From assembly GCA_964387355.1 (NCBI GenBank), contig CAYLWJ010000062.1, positions 1 through 51,449 of the forward strand: DNA of 51,449 nt. The letters run 5' to 3'. Source of the DNA: Calidifonticultor sp964387355 (lineage in GTDB: Bacteria > Actinomycetota > Humimicrobiia > Humimicrobiales > Humimicrobiaceae). The notes under the pieces are model-generated. The model searched no databases, had not been told where the DNA came from, and was given only the letters and a program-made list of their open reading frames with translations. Positions 44,786 to 51,449 of this stretch are shown piece after piece (position 1 is the stretch's first letter; each line of letters begins with the position of its first letter). The position numbers and the translations under genes were made by a program.

Positions 44786-45541
44786 TTATTTTCTTCTCTT
44801 CTCAAGCTCTTCAGCAATATCATCAAATGTTATATCTTTTTCAACCATTAAAACAATTAAATGATATAATAAATCAGAAATTTCGCTAATTATTCTTTCT
44901 TTTGATTGTAGTTTTGATGATAATATTACTTCTATACTTTCCTCTCCAATTTTTTTTAATATTTCTTCTAATCCCTTACAATGAAGAGAATATGTGTAGG
45001 AACCTTCTTTTTTTGTTTTTATCCTCTCTATAACTGTGTTATAGATTTCATTTAAAATGGTTAAAAAATTATTTTCTTTTTCTAAAGAATCATTTTTGAA
45101 TTCTGGAAAATCACTTTTAAATTTTAATGAACTAAGTAATGAATCTAATGAAAAATCATCTTCTAAAGAAATAACTCGATAAAAACAGCTTTCATTTCCA
45201 GTATGACAAGCATTACCTATTTGGTCAACTTCTATAAGCAAAGCATCATTATCGCAGTCATACCTTATTTCTCTTATATACTGCTTATTTCCGCTAGTTT
45301 GACCTTTATTCCAAAGTTCATTCCTGCTTCTTGACCAAAACCATGTTGTTTTGGTTTCTAAGCTTTTTTTTAAGGATTCCTTGTTCATATATGCTAACAT
45401 TAATACTTTTTTACTTTTAAAATCTTGTATTATAGCAGGAATCAATTTCTGGCATTCATTCATTTTTATATTTTCATTAATATTTTCATTACCTATGTCT
45501 TTTTCTAGGACTTTTTTTATATTTTGGTCAACTTTTTTCAT
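44786..45541 (-). CDS. hisIE: Bifunctional HisI-HisE (PRA-CH / PRA-PH)
   Basis: Catalyses steps 2 and 3 of histidine synthesis. After a short polar N-terminal tail (ENINENIK), the HisI cyclohydrolase domain shows LMLAYMN, TTWFWSRSRNELWNKG and the metal-binding DCDND...NACHTGNESCFYR. A linker at about 128-155 leads to the HisE pyrophosphohydrolase domain, KIGEESIEVILSSK...SEISDLLYHLIVLM. The two are fused in one frame. It lies 23 bp after hisF and 35 bp before pfkA. Ribosome site AAGGATAT. Confidence 0.96.
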   Translation of the reverse strand: MKKVDQNIKKVLEKDIGNENINENIKMNECQKLIPAIIQDFKSKKVLMLAYMNKESLKKSLETKTTWFWSRSRNELWNKGQTSGNKQYIREIRYDCDNDALLIEVDQIGNACHTGNESCFYRVISLEDDFSLDSLLSSLKFKSDFPEFKNDSLEKENNFLTILNEIYNTVIERIKTKKEGSYTYSLHCKGLEEILKKIGEESIEVILSSKLQSKERIISEISDLLYHLIVLMVEKDITFDDIAEELEKRRK

Positions 45542-45564
45542 ATTTAAATATCCTTTTTTATTGA

Positions 45565-46323
45565 TTAAAGTCTAACATTTACACCTTTTGAATATAAAAA
45601 CAACTTTGCTTGCTTTACTTTATACTTCCCATAATGAAAAATTGAAGCAACTAAAGCAGCATCTGCATTAGCAATAGTTAAAACATCTAAAAGATGTTCA
45701 AGTGAACCCGCTCCTCCTGACGCAATAACTGGAATTTTTACAGCATTTGAAACATTTCCAGTTAGACTTAAGTCATAGCCATCCTTTGTCCCATCCTTAT
45801 CCATACTTGTAAGAAGTATTTCTCCTGCACCAAGCTTTTCAACTTTTTTTGCCCAGTAAACTGCATCAATTCCAGTAGGTGTCCTCCCACCATGAGTATA
45901 AACTTCCCAAGAATTTAACCCCTTTTGCTTAGCATCAATTGCTACCACTATACACTGGCTGCCAAATACTTTAGCAGCCTGGAAAACTAATTTTGGATTA
46001 TAAACTGCTGCAGTATTTATAGAAACTTTATCAGCTCCATTTTTTAAAATATCTCTTACATCTTCAATACTACTTATGCCACCGCCAATTGTATAAGGAA
46101 TAAATACCTTTTCAGATGTCTTAGAAGCAAGTTCAACTGCAGTTTTTCTTTTCTCGCTTGATGCTGTAATATCTAAAAATACAATTTCATCAGCACCTTC
46201 TTTATCATAAAATGCTGCAAGCTCAATCGGGTCTCCAGCATCTTTTAAATCAACAAAACTTACACCTTTTACTACTCTTCCTTTATTAACATCAAGGCAA
46301 GGTATTATTCTTTTTGAAATCAT
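45565..46323 (-). CDS. hisF: Imidazole glycerol phosphate synthase, cyclase subunit
   Basis: The TIM-barrel half of IGP synthase, 252 residues. It closes the imidazole ring with ammonia delivered by HisH. Catalytic Asp11 (CLDV) and the second-half LLTSMDKDGTKDGYDL Asp are present, as are the phosphate loops GGGISS and ASGGAGS. Its partner hisH is two genes upstream, after hisA. Ribosome site AGGA is close to the ATG. Confidence 0.97.
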   Translation of the reverse strand: MISKRIIPCLDVNKGRVVKGVSFVDLKDAGDPIELAAFYDKEGADEIVFLDITASSEKRKTAVELASKTSEKVFIPYTIGGGISSIEDVRDILKNGADKVSINTAAVYNPKLVFQAAKVFGSQCIVVAIDAKQKGLNSWEVYTHGGRTPTGIDAVYWAKKVEKLGAGEILLTSMDKDGTKDGYDLSLTGNVSNAVKIPVIASGGAGSLEHLLDVLTIANADAALVASIFHYGKYKVKQAKLFLYSKGVNVRL

Positions 46324-46404
46324 TGTCCTAAATAAATCTTAAATTAATTTTAAATAAATCCTAAAATAAATCCTTAATTAATACTTAATTTAATTAATTC
46401 TTTA

Positions 46405-47196
46405 TTACCCATTTGCTACTTCAATAGCTTTTCTTAAATTAATTTTATTTTCATATAATGCTTTTCCAATTATAATTCCTGTAACTTTACCCCTTACTTT
46501 TTTATATTCTGAATGATAATTTTCTATTTTACTTTTAACTTCTTTTTTTTCTAAATTTCCTAAATCTTTTAATTTTTTTATATCATTAATATCTAAAACA
46601 CCACCAGCTATAATTAAATTTACATTAAAATTTTGTAATATTTTTTCTATTATTTTTAAATCAACTCCTTTGAGTGTTCCATCCCTAGAAATATTTGTCA
46701 CAATTATCTCATTTATTTTTTTAGTTTCCAAAAATTTAAGGAAATTAAAAACATTATAATCTGTTTTTTGTTGCCAGCCATGTTTATATATGTTTCCATC
46801 GCTATCAAAATCAATACTAATTATAAATCTGTTTTTATATTTTTTATTAATAAATTCAAAGACATCTTTAGCTTCAATTGCCCATATACCTAATATTGCC
46901 CTATCTATTCCTGAGTTTAATACTGTTTCTAAACTATCTAGATTTCTTATACCGCCACCATATTCAATATTTAGCTTTGTATTCTGCTTAATTTTAACAG
47001 CAATATCTAAGTTCTTCAAAACACCTTCTCTTGCACCATCTAAATCAACAATGTGAAGCCATTTGGCACCCATTTCTTCCCATTTTTTTGCAACCTCAAT
47101 AGGGTCATTACTGTAAACTTTTTTTTCTTTATAATTTCCTTTATACAATCTAACACAGCAACCATTTATTATGTCTATGGCAGGAAGAATTAGCAT
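46405..47196 (-). CDS. hisA: Phosphoribosylformimino-5-aminoimidazole carboxamide ribotide isomerase
   Basis: TIM-barrel isomerase, step 4 of histidine synthesis. The start at the ATG 47196 gives MLILPAIDI, the usual family start with Asp8; an upstream GTG (47217) would add seven residues, and neither has a good ribosome site. The second catalytic Asp lies in TNISRDGTLKG, and GGGIRNLDS and IAGGVLDINDI are the phosphate loops. A Lys/Glu-rich stretch (NLEKKEVKSKIENYHSEYKK) before the last strand is an insertion compared with typical HisA. In Actinobacteria this enzyme may also act as the TrpF isomerase (PriA), which cannot be judged here. Confidence 0.94.
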   Translation of the reverse strand: MLILPAIDIINGCCVRLYKGNYKEKKVYSNDPIEVAKKWEEMGAKWLHIVDLDGAREGVLKNLDIAVKIKQNTKLNIEYGGGIRNLDSLETVLNSGIDRAILGIWAIEAKDVFEFINKKYKNRFIISIDFDSDGNIYKHGWQQKTDYNVFNFLKFLETKKINEIIVTNISRDGTLKGVDLKIIEKILQNFNVNLIIAGGVLDINDIKKLKDLGNLEKKEVKSKIENYHSEYKKVRGKVTGIIIGKALYENKINLRKAIEVANG

Positions 47197-47217
47197 ATTT
47201 AATCTTAGTATGTTCAC

Positions 47218-47480
47218 TTGGTTAAAATGTCCACTTAAGTATTTATATTTTCAAATTAAATCTATTAAACTTTTTTATATTTATTTTTTTCTTATTATTA
47301 TTTTATATTATTTTATTACTATTATTTACTCTTATTTTTTTATCATTACTTACTGCTATTATTTATTGTTTTGCTGCAATTATTTCCACATTATTTTTTA
47401 TTATTTATTATTATTATTTACTGATTTACTGCTATCATTTTTTTACTATTATCTATTGATTTATTACTATTACTTTCTGA
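47218..47480. repeat. T-rich degenerate repeat array between hisH and hisA
   Basis: About 200 bases of units like TTTACTGCTATTATTTATT, in variable copies, fill the gap inside an otherwise compact operon. Every frame there is open only because of composition. No hairpin of note. Confidence 0.75.
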
Positions 47481-47481
47481 T

Positions 47482-48108
47482 TTACCTGCTATTATAAACA
47501 ATATCAGTAAAATTTTTTAAGACAGCTAAACCACAAGTGCTGCTTTTCTCTGGATGAAACTGAACACCGTAACAATTGTTTTTTTCAATGCTAGAAACAA
47601 TTTCAATTCCATAATCAGTTACACTGCTAACAATATCATAATCTTGTGGTTTTACTTGATATGAGTGAACAAAATAAAAACTTTCAAGTTGTTTTATCTC
47701 TTTAAAAAGCTTACTTTCAGGTTTCAATATTTTAATTTTATTCCAACCCATATGTGGGATTTTTAATCCTTCTTTAAAAGGAATTTTTTCTACGATTCCA
47801 TTAAAGATACCAAGTCCTTGGCTTTTTCCACCTTCTGTTCCATACTTAAATAAAACTTGTAACCCAATACAAATCCCTAAGAAAGGTTTATTTTGGATAA
47901 TTAAATTTTTAATGTAACTGTCTAATTTAAATTTTTTTAAATTTTTTATTGCATCTTTAAAAGCACCAACACCAGGTAATATAACACCATCACATTTTTC
48001 TATAATATCAATGTTGCTTGTAATTATTACATCAATAAATAAACTTTTAAAAGCGTTCTCAACACTTTTTATATTACCCATTTCATAATTAATTATTGCA
48101 ATTTTCAT
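47482..48108 (-). CDS. hisH: Imidazole glycerol phosphate synthase, glutamine amidotransferase subunit
   Basis: Supplies ammonia from glutamine to HisF. It is a 208-residue class I amidotransferase: oxyanion and entry motifs LPGVGAF, nucleophile Cys80 in GICIGLQVLF, and His185/Glu187 in QFHPEKS. It lies 26 bp after hisB. No ribosome site. Confidence 0.96.
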   Translation of the reverse strand: MKIAIINYEMGNIKSVENAFKSLFIDVIITSNIDIIEKCDGVILPGVGAFKDAIKNLKKFKLDSYIKNLIIQNKPFLGICIGLQVLFKYGTEGGKSQGLGIFNGIVEKIPFKEGLKIPHMGWNKIKILKPESKLFKEIKQLESFYFVHSYQVKPQDYDIVSSVTDYGIEIVSSIEKNNCYGVQFHPEKSSTCGLAVLKNFTDIVYNSR

Positions 48109-48134
48109 ATTTTAGCTTAATTATTTTTTTAAAT

Positions 48135-48722
48135 TTAAATTATACCTTTTGTTGAAGGTATGGCATTAGCCCCGCCATATCTTGTTGCAATTTTTAATGC
48201 AAAACCAAATGCTTTAAAAACTGCTTCAATTATATGATGTGAATTAATACCAATATTTTTTCTAATGTGAATATTCATTAAAGCATTATTAGAAAGAGCT
48301 CTAAAAAAGTCTTCAAATAAAACAACAGGCAAATTGTTTATATTTTCATTTATTATATCTACATTGTAAACAAGATAAGGTCTGCCACCTATATCAATTG
48401 ATACAGTGGCTTCGCTATCATCCATTGGAACAATTGCAAAACCAAACCTATTTATGCCTTTTTTATCTCCAAGACATTTTAAAATAGCTTCACCTAAACA
48501 AATCCCAATATCTTCTATAAGATGATGAGGGTCATTTTCTATATCACCAGTTGCTATAATTTTTAAGTCAAAGTTTGAATGCTTTGAAAAACTTTCCAGC
48601 ATGTGTTTTAAAAAAGGCAATGGAACTTGGATATCTGAAATGCCTTGCCCATCTAAATTTAATCTTAATTGTATATCAGTTTCAGTGGTTTTCCTGTTAA
48701 TAATACTTATACGTTCATTCAT
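48135..48722 (-). CDS. hisB: Imidazoleglycerol-phosphate dehydratase
   Basis: Monofunctional HisB (195 residues), step 6 of the pathway. The two Mn-binding repeats are visible as HHLIEDIGICLGEA and HHIIEAVFKAFGFAL, and the start TDIQLRLNLDG is family-typical. There is no fused histidinol-phosphatase. Ribosome site AAAGGAA. It lies 95 bp after hisG. Confidence 0.96.
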   Translation of the reverse strand: MNERISIINRKTTETDIQLRLNLDGQGISDIQVPLPFLKHMLESFSKHSNFDLKIIATGDIENDPHHLIEDIGICLGEAILKCLGDKKGINRFGFAIVPMDDSEATVSIDIGGRPYLVYNVDIINENINNLPVVLFEDFFRALSNNALMNIHIRKNIGINSHHIIEAVFKAFGFALKIATRYGGANAIPSTKGII

Positions 48723-48817
48723 TAAAAATTCCTTTAAAGTTTAAATTTTTTTAATTGTTAAAATTATTAAATTATTTAACAAAAAATTATTAATAAAAAA
48801 CAAATAACAAAAACCAG

Positions 48818-49570
48818 CTAAATAGTACCTCGTATTTTAGAAATAAACTCATTAATTTTATTAAACTTTATCCTGTAGCTGATCAAATTTGCAATAAGTC
48901 TTGTTGTCGAATCCATCACATTTTCCATCTCAACTAACTTGTTGTCCTTTAAAGTATTTCCAGTTGCAGTTATATCTAAAATCTCATCAGCTACACCTAA
49001 AACACAAGCTAACTCAATTGAACCATAAAGCTTTATTATTTCAACTTGCATACCTTTAAGGTCAAAAAATTTCTTAGCAATGTTTGGGTACTTGGTAGCA
49101 ATTTTAATTGAGCCAAAATGTTTATATTTCTCTTTAACTTTTTCTATGTTATTTTCTAAAGTTGCTACTACAATTCTGCAATCTCCATTTCTTAAATCTA
49201 AAAGTTCAATAATATTGCTTTCAAGCTCTTCTATTACATCTTTACCACAAAATCCAATATCGCAAGCTCCCTGTTCAACATAAATAGGAACATCCATTGG
49301 CCTACATACAACATATCTAATATGATCTTTAGCAGAGACAGCAAATAACTTCCTGGAATCATGATATAAACATTTAATATCAAAGCCTGCTTGTCTTAAA
49401 ACTTGGGTACACACTTCAAATAAATAACCTTTTGGGATAGCTACACTTAAGCAGAACTGATCGTTTTGATTATTCGTATTACTTATATCATTATCATTAT
49501 GTTTATCATTATGATTATGATAATTATTTTGCTTTAATTTATTACTAATTTTATTAATTTCACTGTTCAT
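48818..49570 (-). CDS. hisG: ATP phosphoribosyltransferase, short form (HisG-S) with polar N-terminal tail
   Basis: Step 1 of histidine synthesis: ATP plus PRPP. The catalytic part (from about residue 40, SVAIPKGYLF) has the short form of about 210 residues without the C-terminal regulatory domain, and contains IGFCGKDVIEE and the PRPP loop ILDITATGNTLKDN. Such enzymes need HisZ, whose gene is upstream. Before it is a 39-residue Asn/His/Asp-rich tail made by short repeats (49454-49570). A later start might exist, but none with a ribosome site was found. Confidence 0.94.
   Translation of the reverse strand: MNSEINKISNKLKQNNYHNHNDKHNDNDISNTNNQNDQFCLSVAIPKGYLFEVCTQVLRQAGFDIKCLYHDSRKLFAVSAKDHIRYVVCRPMDVPIYVEQGACDIGFCGKDVIEELESNIIELLDLRNGDCRIVVATLENNIEKVKEKYKHFGSIKIATKYPNIAKKFFDLKGMQVEIIKLYGSIELACVLGVADEILDITATGNTLKDNKLVEMENVMDSTTRLIANLISYRIKFNKINEFISKIRGTI
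49454..49570 (-). repeat. Asn/His/Asp-rich repeat tail of hisG
   Basis: Units such as TTATCATTA, TGATTA and TGTTTATCATTA on the plus strand encode NHNDKHNDND-type sequence at the N terminus of HisG. The translation is low-complexity throughout. Confidence 0.7.
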
Positions 49571-49770
49571 AATTTATTACTTATAATTTAAGTCTTATAA
49601 TTATAATTTAAGCCTTATAATTCGAGACTAAAATTTATTATTTATAATTTGTTACTTATAAAAAATTATGCCTACGGTTATTTTTTTACTGTTATTTTTT
49701 TAATTAATCAATTTAACTAATAAATCTAACTAAACAATTTAATTAACAATCCAATTAAACAATTATGAAT
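49571..49770. repeat. AT-rich repeats between hisZ and hisG
   Basis: ATAATTTAAGTCTTATAATT-like units occur at about 49570-49625 with weaker copies to 49665, followed by AATTTAAC/AATTAAC units at about 49705-49760. No gene or clear signal is present. Confidence 0.6.
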
Positions 49771-51072
49771 TTAAAGATAATTAAAGCTTATTACTTCTTT
49801 ATTTTCATTTTCATTATCTGACAAATTTATTACTTCAATTTTTTGATTTGTAAAATCTGCTATGTATAAAAGGTCAAAACCTTCAACATTTATTTTATGT
49901 TTATAGATATTAGAACTCTTAACTAAAAAATCTGATTTATTTGCATTGTCTATTTGGAATGGAAATATCTCAACTATTAATTTTTTTTCTCTTAACTTCT
50001 GAGCAAGAATTATAAGATTTTCTGCCTCATTTTTATTACCTACTAATGCAACTTTTTTATATTTATTTTTAAAAATAAAATCAACATTTCCAACAGACTT
50101 ATGTAAAAGGTCGACATCAACAGCAAAACCAGTACCAGCAACATCAAGCCCAAATTTTTTTATAAGACCATTATATCTACCTCCACTACCAATAATTTCT
50201 GAAACTTTTGGACAATAGGCTTCAAAATATAAACCAGAATAATACTCAAAACCACTTGCTGCACTTAAATCAATTATAAAATTATCAGAAATATTTAAAG
50301 ATTTTAAGACCTCGTAAGTATCTATTAAATATTTAAAACTGCGATAAACTAATTTATTTTTTATTATTTCAGAAAAATAAGTTAATTTATTAAAATTCTC
50401 AGATGGTTCAATTATCTCCAAGAATATTTTGGTTTTTTCTAAATCTCTTTTATCTAAAAAATTTTTAATCTCCACAAGATTTTTTTCAACCATTTTTTTT
50501 CTAATAAAATCTAAACCTTTATTATCAAGTTCAAACCATTGTGATATACCATCTAAAAATCTACTGTGGCTTAAAGCAATTTTAAAATCCTTAATATCAA
50601 GCTTCTTTAAAATTCTAACAAGCAAAGTTAACACTTCAATATCCGCTATCATCTCATCAATACCAATAAGTTCTAAACCTGCCTGGTTTAAGACCCTTTT
50701 TTGTCCTTTTTGTATTGGTGACTGCCTGAAAGAATTTGCAATGTAATAAAAACGAGCTGGAAGTTGATTTGGCTTAATTCGCATTCCTATTAATCTTGCA
50801 ATAGGAATAGTCATGTCTGCTCTAAAAGAAATTAAACTCCCATCAATATCAAAAAAGCTTATTAGCTTTTCTTTCCAATTTTTGCCTACACCTGAAGATA
50901 TGTTTTCAGTAAATTCTACAATAGGAGTTTTTACTTCACCATAGCCCCAAGATTCAAATTCTTCCCTAATGACTTCTTCAATATTTTTTCTCTCTTTAGC
51001 CTCAGTTGGAAAAATATCTCTAAAACCAAAAGGAAGCTTTAAAATTAATTTTTCATCATTTTCATTTAACAT
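49771..51072 (-). CDS. hisZ: ATP phosphoribosyltransferase regulatory subunit HisZ
   Basis: A histidyl-tRNA-synthetase paralogue of 433 residues that forms a hetero-octamer with HisG-S and carries feedback control by histidine. The synthetase-like core is present: PFGFRDIFPTEA (motif 1 region), SFRADMTIPIARLI (in place of the synthetase LRPEGT-type motif), QAGLELIG and the GSGGRYNGLIKKFG loop. FRADMTIPIAR favours HisZ over HisS. It is paired with the short HisG, 200 bp downstream. A real HisS is possible but unlikely given the operon. Confidence 0.9.
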   Translation of the reverse strand: MLNENDEKLILKLPFGFRDIFPTEAKERKNIEEVIREEFESWGYGEVKTPIVEFTENISSGVGKNWKEKLISFFDIDGSLISFRADMTIPIARLIGMRIKPNQLPARFYYIANSFRQSPIQKGQKRVLNQAGLELIGIDEMIADIEVLTLLVRILKKLDIKDFKIALSHSRFLDGISQWFELDNKGLDFIRKKMVEKNLVEIKNFLDKRDLEKTKIFLEIIEPSENFNKLTYFSEIIKNKLVYRSFKYLIDTYEVLKSLNISDNFIIDLSAASGFEYYSGLYFEAYCPKVSEIIGSGGRYNGLIKKFGLDVAGTGFAVDVDLLHKSVGNVDFIFKNKYKKVALVGNKNEAENLIILAQKLREKKLIVEIFPFQIDNANKSDFLVKSSNIYKHKINVEGFDLLYIADFTNQKIEVINLSDNENENKEVISFNYL

Positions 51073-51219
51073 AAAACAGTATTATATGAATTATTTTAAT
51101 TTTTTATATTCAAATTTTTTAAATTTTTTTTAATTTTTAACCAATAATGAATATTAAAAATTAAATTCATATTAATTTATATTAATTTAGGTTAATTTTA
51201 AAAGGCTAATCTAAAAAGT

Positions 51220-51449
51220 TTAATAAATATCAGGTAAAATTTCCCATTCAATTTTATCATTAAAAAAGTCTTTTAAACTTTTATAAAACTCTTCACTTAA
51301 ATTTATGCTAAATTCATCAGGAATATGATACTCTTTTATAGGATTTTTACTATCCCCGTTAAAAATTTTTATATCTACTGAAACATTGCCTTTATGTAAA
51401 ATAAACAATTTATATAATTTATCAATATTATTTTTATCTAATATACTTT
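51220..51449 (-). CDS. dnaE: C-terminal fragment, probably DNA polymerase III alpha subunit (DnaE)
   Basis: The frame is open to the right edge of the window, so this is the 3' part of a longer gene (76 codons plus stop visible). The pattern LYKLFILHKGNVSVDIKIF, then EEFYKSLKDFFND, resembles the end of DnaE, where an L..L...HxG beta segment and a final helix close the protein. In Actinobacteria dnaE lies upstream of his genes, which agrees. The similarity is weak and short, so the call is tentative. Confidence 0.5.
   Translation of the reverse strand, partial: SILDKNNIDKLYKLFILHKGNVSVDIKIFNGDSKNPIKEYHIPDEFSINLSEEFYKSLKDFFNDKIEWEILPDIY

Noticed and set aside
47171..47497. Plus-strand ORF of 108 codons between hisH and hisA
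   Set aside because: It is made only of Tyr/Leu/Phe/Ile from TA-rich repeats and overlaps the start of hisA; composition alone explains it.
51073..51219. Possible T-box or his leader before hisZ
   Set aside because: No specifier loop, T-box motif or His-rich leader peptide could be found in the AT-rich gap.

Overview
The window is a very AT-rich stretch of bacterial chromosome, dense in housekeeping genes and almost entirely transcribed from the minus strand. The exceptions are a nitrilase-family gene, a slipin gene, one tRNA-Leu and one doubtful small ORF. Gene order is the best clue to the organism. The series polA - rpsA - coaE - uvrB - uvrA - uvrC - rapZ - gap - pgk - tpi - secG is the arrangement typical of Actinobacteria. 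A guaB3-type IMP dehydrogenase-like gene next to guaA, and what looks like the tail of dnaE upstream of a his operon, also fit. The base composition, the ferredoxin-thioredoxin-reductase/rubredoxin fusion and the cofactor-independent phosphoglycerate mutase suggest a low-GC, probably anaerobic, deep-branching actinobacterial lineage (OPB41/Humimicrobiia-like). That placement is inference. No phage, IS element, CRISPR array or rRNA was found.

Layout, left to right. 90-4050: chorismate mutase-like protein, guaA, guaB3, plsY. 4237-6554: MATE exporter, FTR catalytic subunit fused to rubredoxin, glutaredoxin. 6949-11997: M23 peptidase, nitrilase (+), pyruvate kinase, slipin (+). 12092-15247: tRNA-Cys, L-2-hydroxyglutarate oxidase-like gene overlapping an AmmeMemoRadiSam radical-SAM gene, tRNA-Leu(GAG). 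15441-23505: a peptide ABC transporter (oppA-B-C-D-F) followed by a second, unusual binding protein. 23791-29114: secG and a glycolytic block (gap, pgk, tpi, gpmI). 29237-43177: rapZ, uvrC, uvrA, uvrB, coaE, rpsA, polA. 43366: tRNA-Leu(CAA). 43785-51072: pfkA and hisIE, F, A, H, B, G, Z. 51220 to the right edge: probable end of dnaE.

The genes work together in three blocks. Glycolysis is nearly complete here (pfkA, tpi, gap, pgk, gpmI, pyk), without aldolase or enolase. Histidine synthesis uses the HisG-short/HisZ form and a HisI-HisE fusion; hisD and hisC are not in the window. UvrA, B and C with PolA form a full nucleotide-excision repair set.

Two things stand out. First, the solute-binding protein at 15441-17387 appears to be a natural circular permutation of the family 5 (OppA/DppA) fold: the second half of the fold comes first, after a lipoprotein signal and a linker, and the first half follows. 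Second, simple repeats have expanded throughout, both between genes and as Asn/Ser/Lys/Glu-rich inserts inside core enzymes (GuaA, nitrilase, UvrA, PolA, HisG, TpiA, UvrB). This recalls AT-rich eukaryotes such as Plasmodium or Dictyostelium more than a typical bacterium.
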